From Haloferax sulfurifontis ATCC BAA-897 (GTDB lineage: Archaea; Halobacteriota; Halobacteria; Halobacteriales; Haloferacaceae): DNA of 64,000 nt. A program made the translations under genes and the position numbers. Positions 44,741 to 54,441 of this stretch are shown in pieces (position 1 is the stretch's first letter; each line of letters begins with the position of its first letter). The DNA lies in the NCBI RefSeq assembly GCF_000337835.1, contig NZ_AOLM01000027.1, forward strand, positions 186,001 through 250,000, written 5' to 3'. The notes beneath the pieces were generated by a model. The model saw only the letters and a program-made list of their open reading frames with translations, searched no databases and was not told where the DNA came from.

Positions 44741-45649
44741 ATGGCTATTGGCGACGTCGAACCCGTCCCGGACAGCACGGACCTCTACTACGTCGACACC
44801 GGCATGTACGAGGTGGAGAAGTACGGCTCGGTCTACCTCATCGACGCCGAGAAGCCGGCGCTCGTCGACACCGGCATCGCCGCCGACAGGGAGGCGGTCT
44901 TCGGGATGCTCGACGAGGTCGGCGTCGACGACCTCGCGTACGTCCTGCCGACGCACGTCCACCTCGACCACGCGGGCGGCGCGGGCTACCTCGCCGAGCG
45001 CTACCCCGACGCGACCGTCATGACCCACGAACTCGGCGCGCCGCACCTCGTGGACCCCTCGCGGCTCGTCGAGGGCACGAAGGCGGCCGTCGAAGACCAG
45101 TGGCGGTTCTACGACGAGCCGCTCCCAATCGACGAAGATCGCGTCGAGGGCCTCACCGACGGCGACGAAATCGACCTCGGCGACCGGACGCTCACGGTCC
45201 ACCACGCGCCCGGCCACGCGCCGCATCAGGTGATGTTCCACGACGACGGCGACGACGCGCTTTTCGTCGGCGACGCGCTCGGCATCTGGGAGCCGCGGTC
45301 GCGGACGCTCCGACAGACCTCGCCGCCCTCGCAGTTCCACCTCCAGAAGGCGCTCGACGACGTGCGGACCATCGAGGACATCGACCCCGAGACGGTCTGT
45401 TTCGGCCACTTCGGACCGAGGCCCTTCGACACCGACCTCGCCGAGAAGTACAAGCGCGTCCTCGTGGAGTGGGTCGAGGCCATCCGCCAGAAGCGCGCGG
45501 AACTCGGCGACGACGAGGCCGTCATCGACCACTTCGTCGAGCACACCCAGATGGACGAGGTGTGGGGCGCGCGGAAGGCCCGCGACGAGGAACGTCTGAA
45601 CACCCGCGGCGTGCTCGGCTACCTCGACTACGTCGGCGACGACGAGTGA
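44741..45649 (+). CDS. MBL-fold metallo-hydrolase
   Basis: A 302-residue metallo-beta-lactamase-fold protein. The zinc motif THVHLDHAGG (about 71-80) is complete, with later ligand residues in VHHAPGHAPHQVMF and DDALFVGDALG. The C-terminal helices (KYKRVLVEWVEAIRQKRAEL) resemble the glyoxalase-II-like/SoxH-type hydrolases. Substrate is unknown. ATG at 44741; a TATA-like CTTTTCTTT is centred about 27 bases upstream, so it is leaderless. It is 100 bases before the fadD-like gene. Confidence 0.87.
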   Translation: MAIGDVEPVPDSTDLYYVDTGMYEVEKYGSVYLIDAEKPALVDTGIAADREAVFGMLDEVGVDDLAYVLPTHVHLDHAGGAGYLAERYPDATVMTHELGAPHLVDPSRLVEGTKAAVEDQWRFYDEPLPIDEDRVEGLTDGDEIDLGDRTLTVHHAPGHAPHQVMFHDDGDDALFVGDALGIWEPRSRTLRQTSPPSQFHLQKALDDVRTIEDIDPETVCFGHFGPRPFDTDLAEKYKRVLVEWVEAIRQKRAELGDDEAVIDHFVEHTQMDEVWGARKARDEERLNTRGVLGYLDYVGDDE

Positions 45650-45716
45650 CGCGACCGGGAGTCGAAATCACCGTTTCCCCGCGGTACCGCGGGCTTTCAA
45701 CAGACCGCACGTACAT

Positions 45717-45724
45717 AGTTTTTA
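45717..45724 (+). promoter_or_regulatory. TATA box of the acyl-CoA synthetase gene
   Basis: AGTTTTTA is centred about 29 bases before the ATG at 45750, in an AT-rich stretch (ATGTTGAATTATTACTAACA) that stands out from the GC-rich surroundings. The message would be leaderless. Confidence 0.7.
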
Positions 45725-45749
45725 GATGTTGAATTATTACTAACAGAAC

Positions 45750-47756
<2,007 letters not shown>

Positions 47757-47836
47757 AATATGACAGCCTAAACTTTTTCGGGGGTTTTGCGGACATACGT
47801 ATCTACAAGACCGCGGGAATACCGCCCGAGATGTAT

Positions 47837-47877
47837 GGTTTTATCTTCCGTCGCCACATGAACCGAATCCATGGAGG
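47837..47877 (+). promoter_or_regulatory. Promoter and Shine-Dalgarno site of the antiporter gene
   Basis: A TATA-like GGTTTTATC (47837-47845) is followed, about 30 bases later, by GGAGG (47873-47877), which is 8 bases before the GTG at 47886. An upstream ATG (47871) hits a stop after four codons, so the Shine-Dalgarno site decides the GTG as start. Confidence 0.72.
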
Positions 47878-47885
47878 CGATATAA

Positions 47886-49793
47886 GTGGCCGCAGCAGGA
47901 GGGGCGAACCTCATCCCGCTCGTCGCCGCGATAATCGGCATCGGCGTGGTCTCGCAGGTGCTCTCGGACCGGTTTCAGGTCCCAAGCGTCGTGTTCCTCA
48001 TCGCGTCGGGCATCCTGCTCGGCCCGGAGGTCCTCGGCGTCATCTCTCCCGACTCGTTCGGGAACGCACTACAGGCCATCGTCGGTCTCTCGGTCGCCAT
48101 CATCGTGTTCGAGGGCGCGTTCCACCTTCGAATCGACAAGCTACGGGAAGCGCCGGCCGCGACGTTCCGACTCGTCACCGTCGGGGCGATAATCTCGTTC
48201 ATCGCGACCGGCGTCGTCGTCCACTACGCGCTCGGCGCGCCGTGGCCGGTGTCGTTCCTCGTGGGCGCGCTCCTCGTCGCGACCGGGCCGACGGTCATCG
48301 CGCCGATTCTCGAAGTCGTCCCGGTCCGCGACCGGGTCGGCGCGGCGCTCGACACGGAGGGTATCGTCAACGACGTGACGGCGGCCATCGTCGCCGTCGT
48401 CATCTTCGAGGCCATCCTCGAAGGCGTCAGTAGTCCCGACGCTCTCGTGACGCTGTTCGCCGAGCGCCTCGGCGTCGGCGTCATCGTGGGCGCAATCGTC
48501 GCCGGGGCGCTGTACTACGCGCTCCGGTACGTCGACCTCTCGCCGGGCAACGCGCCGCAGAACGCGCGCCTGCTCGTCCTCGCCGGCGCGCTCGTGTCTT
48601 ACGGGGCGGCGGACTACGTCGCCACGGAGGCCGGCATCGCCGCGGTGGCGACCGCCGGCATCCTCCTCGGCAACGCGGACGTGCCGTACGAAGAGGAGAT
48701 TTCGGCGTTCAAAGGCGACATCACACTCCTCGTGCTGTCGTTCGTCTTCATCGCCCTCGCGGCGCTGTTGGACTTCCAGAACCTCCTGAACCTCGGCGTC
48801 GGCGGCCTCGTCGTCGTCGCCGCCGTCGCGCTCGTGATTCGGCCGCTGTTGGTCTTCATCTCGGCCCGCGGCGACCGATTCACGAAAGGAGAGAAGCTCT
48901 TCATGAGCTTCGTCGGCCCGCGCGGTATCATCCCCGCGTCCGTGGCCTCGCTGTTCGCTATCGCCCTACAGGAGGAGGCGACGCGGCTGGCGGCCGAGGG
49001 AATGGCCCAGCAGGCCGCCGCGCTGAACCAGAGCGCCTCGATTCTCGTCGGCACGGTCTTCCTCGTCATCCTGACGACCGTCGTCTTCGAGGCCGGCCTC
49101 GCTCGCCAGATCGCAGAATACCTCGACGTCATCCCAATGCGTGTACTCATCATCGGAGGCGGGAAAGTGGGCCGTGCGCTCGCCGAACGCCTCGCAGACC
49201 GCGGAGAGAACGTGGTCCTCATCGAGCAGGACCAAGAAGTAGTCCAGACGGCCCGGAACATGGGCTTTACCGTCCATCACGGCGACGGCGCCGACACGAG
49301 CGTCTTACGCTCCGCGGGGGCCGCGAACGCCAAGTTCGTGGTCGCCGCGACCGGCGACGACGACGTGAACCTGCTCGTCGCGCAGTTGGCGAACTCGAAG
49401 TTCGAACCCGAGAGCGTCCTCGCGCGGGCGAACAACCCCGATAACGTCGAGGCGTTCGAAGAACTCGGCGTGCGGACCATCTCGTCGACCATCGCCACGG
49501 CGCAGGCGCTCGACAACTACATCGAGCGCCCGTCGATGTCGAACTGGATGGGCGAGATCGGCCGCTCCGGCGACGTCCAGGAGGTCGAGGTCACCGCCGA
49601 GCGACTCATCGGGCGGACCATCCGCGAAATCGGTCCCGAACTGCCCGACGGCTGTCTCGTCACGCTCGTCTCGCGGAACGGCGACACGACGGTCCCCAAC
49701 GCGGAGTACACCCTCCAGGAGGGCGACCGCATCACCATCATCGGCGAGCGCGAGGCCGTCCGGGACGCAGAAGAGCTCGTCAACCCCGAGTAA
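47886..49793 (+). CDS. CPA-type cation:proton antiporter with TrkA-like domains
   Basis: A 635-residue transporter. The N-terminal 400 residues contain about a dozen transmembrane helices and the CPA1-type motif EGIVNDVTAAI (about 160-170), as in NhaP-like Na+/H+ or K+/H+ antiporters. The C-terminal part holds a TrkA-N nucleotide-binding domain (MRVLIIGGGKVGRALAERLADRGE, about 419-540, with GDGADTSVL) and a TrkA-C domain to the end (VTAERLIGRTIREIGPELPDG). NAD(H) or another ligand may regulate transport. Ion specificity is not visible; in haloarchaea sodium export is a likely role. Confidence 0.92.
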   Translation: MAAAGGANLIPLVAAIIGIGVVSQVLSDRFQVPSVVFLIASGILLGPEVLGVISPDSFGNALQAIVGLSVAIIVFEGAFHLRIDKLREAPAATFRLVTVGAIISFIATGVVVHYALGAPWPVSFLVGALLVATGPTVIAPILEVVPVRDRVGAALDTEGIVNDVTAAIVAVVIFEAILEGVSSPDALVTLFAERLGVGVIVGAIVAGALYYALRYVDLSPGNAPQNARLLVLAGALVSYGAADYVATEAGIAAVATAGILLGNADVPYEEEISAFKGDITLLVLSFVFIALAALLDFQNLLNLGVGGLVVVAAVALVIRPLLVFISARGDRFTKGEKLFMSFVGPRGIIPASVASLFAIALQEEATRLAAEGMAQQAAALNQSASILVGTVFLVILTTVVFEAGLARQIAEYLDVIPMRVLIIGGGKVGRALAERLADRGENVVLIEQDQEVVQTARNMGFTVHHGDGADTSVLRSAGAANAKFVVAATGDDDVNLLVAQLANSKFEPESVLARANNPDNVEAFEELGVRTISSTIATAQALDNYIERPSMSNWMGEIGRSGDVQEVEVTAERLIGRTIREIGPELPDGCLVTLVSRNGDTTVPNAEYTLQEGDRITIIGEREAVRDAEELVNPE

Positions 49794-49845
49794 CGGCTCT
49801 CGCCGCCCGCCGCGCGGTCGAATTTTTCGCGTCGTCCCCGACCGG

Positions 49846-50016
49846 TCAGCGCCGCGCCCACCGGACGAACACCGTCCAGTAGCCGACGGTGAGCGCGACG
49901 AGGACGTACCAGACGGGCGCGCCGAGGTCGGGGCTCGGAGCGACTCCCGCGGAGGCGACCCCCGCGGCCGCCAGCGCCGCGACGCCCCCCGAGAGAACGG
50001 CCGTCGTGAGATTCAT
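49846..50016 (-). CDS. 56-residue membrane protein
   Basis: A short protein, MNLTTAVLSGGVAALAAAGV to ...TVFVRWARR, with two hydrophobic segments (about 7-26 and 33-50: WYVLVALTVGYWTVF) joined by a Pro-containing loop. It ends in RWARR, a positive anchor typical for the cytoplasmic side. The stop lies 52 bases after the antiporter stop, so the two genes are convergent. It is too short for most gene finders but has clear coding character. Function is unknown. Confidence 0.66.
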   Translation of the reverse strand: MNLTTAVLSGGVAALAAAGVASAGVAPSPDLGAPVWYVLVALTVGYWTVFVRWARR

Positions 50017-50174
50017 CACCGGGATACTCTCGACGACCGAAGTATGAACGTGACGAAAGGCGCACGTATATTCGTGAGCGATAGCCGAGGTCGGCGGTTC
50101 GGGGAACCACCGACGCGTGGTCCTCGGATTTCGCTCGCGTCCCGCGACGAACCGGGATAAAAACGCGGGGCGAC

Positions 50175-50202
50175 CTTACCGACTGAACTCGATTGCCGCG
50201 CC
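50175..50202. repeat. Orphan copy of the thiolase 3' end
   Basis: These 28 bases match the end of the thiolase gene (50268-50295) with three mismatches, including an exact 18-bp core (ACTGAACTCGATTGCCGC at 50182-50199 and 50275-50292). On the minus strand both copies encode GAAIEFSR followed by a stop. The orphan copy lies 93 bases further downstream of the gene and has only a few compatible residues before it. It is probably a short duplication or the remnant of another thiolase gene's end. Confidence 0.82.
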
Positions 50203-50268
50203 ACTGCCACCTTTTTCCCTCGCTCCGCTCGGCAAAAATCTGGACCAAAAAACAGCCGAACTCTCGCC

Positions 50269-51402
50269 CTACCTACTGAACTCGATTGCCGCACCTTGGC
50301 CGAAGCCGACGCAGAGCGACGCGAGGCCGCGGTCCACGTCGCGCTTCTGCATCTCGTGGATGAGCGTCACCGGGAGGCGCGCGCCGGACGCCCCGAGCGG
50401 GTGGCCGAGGGCGATTGCGCCGCCGTTGACGTTGAGTTCGTCCGCGTCGATACCGAGTTCGCGGCGGGAGTACTCACACTGGCTGGCGAACGCCTCGTTG
50501 ATTTCGACGAGGCCGTAGTCGTCGATGTCGGTGCCGGCGCGGTCGAGGAGGCCGCGGGTGGCCGGGACCGGGCCGATGCCCATGACCGTCGGGTCGACGC
50601 CGGCGACGTTGTTCGTGCCGACCGAGGCGAGCACGTCGAGGCCGCGTTCGTCGGCGAACTCGCGGCTGGTGACGAGGACGGCGGCCGCGCCGTCGGTTAT
50701 CTGCGAGGAGTTGCCGGCGGTGACCGAGCCGTCGCCCGAGAAGGCGGGGTCGAGGCCGGCGAGCACCTCCATCGAGGTGTCGCGGCGGATGCCCTCGTCT
50801 TCGGTGACGACGCCGTCTGCCGTCTCGACCGGGACGATTTCGTCGTCGAAACGGCCCGAGTCGGTCGCGTCGGCGGCGCGCCGGTGGCTCCGAAGCGCGA
50901 ATTCGTCTTGGGCCTCCCGAGAGACTTCGTACTCCTCGGCGACCTTCTCGGCGGTCATCCCCATCTGGAGTTGGAAGATGTTGTACCGCTCGCTCAGTTC
51001 CGGATGGAGGTGCTCGTAGGAGTCGCCGTCCATCGGCACGCGGGACATGCTCTCGACGCCGCCGGCGACGATGCACTCGCGGTTGCCGGCGGCGACGGCG
51101 TCGGACGCCGAGATGATGGCCTGCATCGAGGAGGCGCACCACCGGTTGATGCTCGTCGCGGGCGTCCCCTCGCCGAGGGCCGACAGGAGCGCGATGACGC
51201 GGGCGACGTTGTTGTCCTGTTCGGTGCGCTGTTGGGCGACGCCCCACATCAGGTCCTCCACGTCGTCGGGGTTGACGTCGTGTTCGTCGAGGATGTGGTC
51301 GATGAGCGTGACCGAGAGGTCCTCGCTTCGGACGTCTTCGAACACGCCGCCCGCCTTGCCGAACGGCGTGCGGTACGCGGCCGCGATGACTGGCTCTGGC
51401 AT
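50269..51402 (-). CDS. Thiolase (acetyl-CoA C-acyltransferase)
   Basis: A 377-residue thiolase. The nucleophile is Cys89 (SINRWCASSMQ). The second site has GGAIALGHPLGASG (His) and SLCVGFGQGAAIEF (Cys near the C-terminus, about 364), so both catalytic cysteines and the histidine are intact. The typical thiolase C-terminus follows. It may run in the degradative direction (cleaving 3-ketoacyl-CoA) or make acetoacetyl-CoA for mevalonate or PHB synthesis. ATG at 51402 (MPEPVIAAAYRTPFGK) rather than an upstream codon. It is near fadD on the opposite strand, which suggests acyl-chain metabolism. Confidence 0.93.
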   Translation of the reverse strand: MPEPVIAAAYRTPFGKAGGVFEDVRSEDLSVTLIDHILDEHDVNPDDVEDLMWGVAQQRTEQDNNVARVIALLSALGEGTPATSINRWCASSMQAIISASDAVAAGNRECIVAGGVESMSRVPMDGDSYEHLHPELSERYNIFQLQMGMTAEKVAEEYEVSREAQDEFALRSHRRAADATDSGRFDDEIVPVETADGVVTEDEGIRRDTSMEVLAGLDPAFSGDGSVTAGNSSQITDGAAAVLVTSREFADERGLDVLASVGTNNVAGVDPTVMGIGPVPATRGLLDRAGTDIDDYGLVEINEAFASQCEYSRRELGIDADELNVNGGAIALGHPLGASGARLPVTLIHEMQKRDVDRGLASLCVGFGQGAAIEFSR

Positions 51403-51532
51403 GACACAGCATCCGGGTTCGAACACCATAAATAGTTTAGAACTCGCTATTCGTCGCGACGAGTTGTCGTTCGGGTCGAAAAACGCCGAGGAAGCGGTGA
51501 AAGTGGAGACGACGGCACCGAGTCTCGGAACG

Positions 51533-51727
51533 TCAGGAACTGGTGGCGGAGTCGATGTCCGGCCGACCGGGGGTCCCGCCGGTACCCGCGTCGGCGACCG
51601 TTGGCTCCGCCGGGAACAGTTCCGGCGCGACGTCGGCCGAGGCGTGCTCGAAGCCCGCGTCGGCGGCCTCGGAATCGGCGGCGTCGGCGTCGTCAGCCGG
51701 GTTCTCGGAGGCGATGCGGTCGGTCAT
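51533..51727 (-). CDS. 64-residue acidic protein following nitrite reductase
   Basis: A very acidic, low-complexity protein: MTDRIASENPADDADAADSE to DSATSS, with about 40% Asp, Glu, Ala and Ser and no cysteine. It starts 2 bases after the nitrite reductase stop, so it is almost surely co-transcribed and possibly co-translated. I know no family for it. It may be a small accessory or just a halophilic spacer-type protein. The tight coupling is the main reason to believe it is real. Confidence 0.66.
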   Translation of the reverse strand: MTDRIASENPADDADAADSEAADAGFEHASADVAPELFPAEPTVADAGTGGTPGRPDIDSATSS

Positions 51728-51729
51728 GT

Positions 51730-53484
51730 TCAGTCGCTCGTGACCGTCTGTTCGGACTGCGCCTCGTCCTCGGCGAAGGGGTACCACGACTGCTTCGCGT
51801 CGTGCATGTACGGCGCTTCGAAGTCCGTCTCCTCGGGGACGCAGTACTCCGTGACGGCCTCGGTCCCCTCGGCCTCGACCCACTCGCGGAACGTCTGTCC
51901 GGGCTCGCGGCGCTCGGCGAACGCCTCGACGAGCGACGCGATTGCGCCCGGCACCTCGTCCGCCGGGATGCGCTGTCGAACCCACTCGACGAACGACGGG
52001 TCCTCGCCGATGCCGCCGCCGACGCCGATGTCCATCGCCTCGACCATCTCGCCGTCCTTCTGGGCGCGCATGCCGAACAGGCCGATGTCGGCCGTGTTCG
52101 CCTGCCCGCAGTCGGCGGTACAGCCGGAGTAGTGAATCTTCAGTTGACTCACGTCGTCGGGCACGTCCACGTTGTCGCGGAGCCACCGGAGCATCCGGGC
52201 GGTCCGCGCTTTCGTCTCCGTGAGCGCGAGCGAGCAGAACTCCGTGCCGGTGCAGGCGACGGTGCCGCGCTGGAACGGGTTCGGGACGGGCGTGTGCTTG
52301 CCGAGGAGCGGTTCGGCGAGCAGGTCGTCGAGCTTCTCCTCCGGCACGTCCATCAGTAGCGGGTTCTGCCGGCGAGTGAGTCGGACCTCGCCGGACCCGT
52401 ACTCGTCTGCGATGTCGGCCAGTTCGATGGCGTCCGACGCCGTGAGCCGGCCGACCGCGACGCTGAGGCCGACGTAGTAGTCGCCGTCGGCCTGCTCGTG
52501 GACGCCGACGTGGTCGTGTTTGCCGGCGGACTCCGGGCGGCCCGCGTTGTAGGTGTACTCGTCGCGGATGTTCTCGCCCGCAGACCGGAGTTCGAAGTCG
52601 ACGTACTCCTCCTGCAGGAGGTCGCGAATCTTCTCCGTGCCCCACTCGTCGACGAAGAAGCGACTGCGGGCGCGGGCCCGAACGTCGCGGTTGCCGTGTT
52701 CGTGGTAGAGTTCGACGAAGCCGCGGACGACCTCGTAGGCGCGCTCTTCGTCGGCGACGAAGACGTCGAGGTCGCGGGCGACGCGCGGCTTTCGGGAGCC
52801 GAGGCCGCCGCCGACCCGGACGTTGAAGCCGGTGACCGTCTCGCCGTCGACTTCCTTCTTCGCGGGTTCGAGTCCCACGTCGTTTATCGAGTCCTGCGCA
52901 CAGCCCTCGCGACAGCCGGTGACGCTGATGTTGAACTTCCGCGGCATGTTCGACAGCGCGTCGTTCCCGCGGAGGTCCGCCTGGAAGCGGTCGAGAAGCG
53001 GCTGGGACTCGACGAGTTCGTGCTTGTCGCGGCCGGCGACCGGACAGCCGGTGATGTTCCGCATGGTGTCGCCGCCCGCGGACCGCGAGGAGACGCCCGC
53101 CGCTTCGAGCTTCTCCCAGACCGCGGGGATGTCTTCGAGTTCGAGCCAGTGGAGCTGAATCGACTGGCGCGTCGTCAGGTCGACCCACGCGTCGCCGAAC
53201 TCGGGGTTCTCGACGGGACCGGAGGCGTAGTCGCGCGCGACCTCACCGATGGCCCGGAGTTGCCCCGGTTCGAGGACGCCGTTGGCGTTCGTCAGCCGCA
53301 TCATGAAATAGGAGTCCTGACCCGTCCGTTGCTGGAAGACGCCCCAGAACTTGAAGCGGGTGAACCACTTGTCGCGCTCCTCCTCGGGGATTGCGTCGAC
53401 GCCCTTCTCGGCGAACTCCTCGATTTTCTCGCGAACCTCGTCGCCGTAGAGCTCCGACTTCCACGCTTCCTTCTTACTCGCCAT
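51730..53484 (-). CDS. nasD: Ferredoxin-dependent assimilatory nitrite reductase
   Basis: A 584-residue siroheme and [4Fe-4S] enzyme that reduces nitrite to ammonium. The cluster and siroheme ligands are Cys411 and Cys417 (ACTGTEFC) and Cys455 and Cys459 (SGCTADCG). Two ferredoxin-type half domains (pairs of FRWFTRFKFWGVFQQR-like and VGLSVAVGRLTASD-like segments) flank the core, as in NirA/NasD. The N-terminal region has Lys-rich start ASKKEAWKSELYG. In Haloferax mediterranei this is the nasD role. It is followed by the 64-residue acidic gene and preceded by an AT-rich promoter with a palindrome at 53496-53513. Confidence 0.94.
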   Translation of the reverse strand: MASKKEAWKSELYGDEVREKIEEFAEKGVDAIPEEERDKWFTRFKFWGVFQQRTGQDSYFMMRLTNANGVLEPGQLRAIGEVARDYASGPVENPEFGDAWVDLTTRQSIQLHWLELEDIPAVWEKLEAAGVSSRSAGGDTMRNITGCPVAGRDKHELVESQPLLDRFQADLRGNDALSNMPRKFNISVTGCREGCAQDSINDVGLEPAKKEVDGETVTGFNVRVGGGLGSRKPRVARDLDVFVADEERAYEVVRGFVELYHEHGNRDVRARARSRFFVDEWGTEKIRDLLQEEYVDFELRSAGENIRDEYTYNAGRPESAGKHDHVGVHEQADGDYYVGLSVAVGRLTASDAIELADIADEYGSGEVRLTRRQNPLLMDVPEEKLDDLLAEPLLGKHTPVPNPFQRGTVACTGTEFCSLALTETKARTARMLRWLRDNVDVPDDVSQLKIHYSGCTADCGQANTADIGLFGMRAQKDGEMVEAMDIGVGGGIGEDPSFVEWVRQRIPADEVPGAIASLVEAFAERREPGQTFREWVEAEGTEAVTEYCVPEETDFEAPYMHDAKQSWYPFAEDEAQSEQTVTSD

Positions 53485-53495
53485 TTCCGACCACC

Positions 53496-53513
53496 AGTGG
53501 GCAATTGTCCACT
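53496..53513. promoter_or_regulatory. 18-bp near-palindrome upstream of nitrite reductase
   Basis: AGTGGGCAATTGTCCACT reads almost the same on both strands; only one symmetric G/T pair is broken. It sits 12-29 bases before the ATG at 53484. TATA-like elements are about 70 bases and more upstream of the ATG (GATAACAC at 53553-53560), so the palindrome would be in the leader or at the start point. It is a candidate operator or leader hairpin for nitrogen control (inference). Confidence 0.65.
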
Positions 53514-53749
53514 ATCTGTGTGCGTTTGTTTGCGAACTTGGTCATGTTTCGTGATAACACGACTCGACAAAGGTTGATAAGAGTATTCGTTGAAAACCTT
53601 TAGAAATTGCCACAATTTCCCGCATTCGTCCATTCTATAACCGGATATTCCGAATATAAGGTCGTATTTTGGGCAAATAGACGGCCGATTATTGGATAAT
53701 CAAAACAGACCCTCATGGACAATAATGTGGTACGTCCCTCGAACACGGT
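53514..53749. other. AT-rich promoter region between nitrite reductase and the MobA-like gene
   Basis: This gap is much more AT-rich than the rest of the window. It holds several TATA-like elements and the short inverted repeat ATATTC-C-GAATAT (53645-53657). No gene is visible. It carries the promoter of the nitrite reductase gene, and may hold the terminator of the upstream nitrate reductase unit. Confidence 0.7.
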
Positions 53750-54382
53750 TCACCGACGAGCGGCGAGCGCGCGCAAGTCGTCGAAGGAGTTCACGTTGTG
53801 AAACACGTGCGTTCCGGCGTGAGCCTCCACTTCTCGGTCGTCGAGGACGGTGGCGTCGAGGGCGGACATCACGGTCTGGAGGCGGTCGTCGCCGGCGCGG
53901 ATGGTGTCCGTGCAGGCGACTTCGGCGGCGCGGCAGTGAACGACCGCGGGAAGCGGTTGGGTCGTCTCGGAGACCCGCGGGACGACGCCCGCGCCGCCCT
54001 GCAGGCGGCCGAAGAGGTGCGAGATGAACCCGCTCGGGACCAGCGGCATATCGGTCGGGAGGACCGCCGCGTACTCGGCGCTCGTCTCCCGCAACGCGGT
54101 CCGTAAACCGAAGACGGGCCCCCGGTCGGGGTGGGCGTCCTCCGCGAACCGGACGTCGAAGTCCAACAGCGCGCCGGCCAGCGAGTCCCGCTGTTCGGCG
54201 CGGCAGTTGACGACGAGTTCGTCGACGACGGGGTCGAGCGAGGCGGCGACCCGGTGAATCATGGGCTGGCCGCCGACGGTGGCCGTCGCCTTGTCGATGC
54301 CGCCGAATCTGGTCGAGCGGCCGCCGGCGAGGATGATGCCCGCGCGGCCGGTGTCGAGGTGTGGGTGCGACGCGTCGGCCAT
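53750..54382 (-). CDS. nasC: MobA-like molybdenum cofactor guanylyltransferase
   Basis: A 210-residue nucleotidyltransferase of the MobA type, which attaches GMP to molybdopterin for the nitrate reductase cofactor. The nucleotide-binding signature is GIILAGGRSTRFGGIDKA, with metal/substrate residues in LPTDMPLVP and the C-terminal FHNVNSFDDLRAL typical of MobA. In Haloferax mediterranei the same kind of protein (NasC) is part of the nas genes. The gene follows nasA on the same strand, separated by an 18-codon open frame. ATG at 54382. Confidence 0.87.
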   Translation of the reverse strand: MADASHPHLDTGRAGIILAGGRSTRFGGIDKATATVGGQPMIHRVAASLDPVVDELVVNCRAEQRDSLAGALLDFDVRFAEDAHPDRGPVFGLRTALRETSAEYAAVLPTDMPLVPSGFISHLFGRLQGGAGVVPRVSETTQPLPAVVHCRAAEVACTDTIRAGDDRLQTVMSALDATVLDDREVEAHAGTHVFHNVNSFDDLRALAARR

Positions 54383-54384
54383 TC

Positions 54385-54441
54385 TCAGGCGGCGGTGTGT
54401 TCGAGTTCGCGATGCCGTCCGCCGGCGGCGACGGGCGCCAT
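54385..54441 (-). CDS. Possible 18-codon linker frame between nasA and the MobA-like gene
   Basis: Between the two genes a minimal open frame (MAPVAAGGRHRELEHTAA) begins on the last base of the nasA stop (TGATG) and ends 2 bases before the MobA-like ATG. Such a relay frame could carry ribosomes from nasA to the next gene. It could equally be chance in a short gap. No sequence conservation can be tested here, so it is a weak call. Confidence 0.25.
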   Translation of the reverse strand: MAPVAAGGRHRELEHTAA

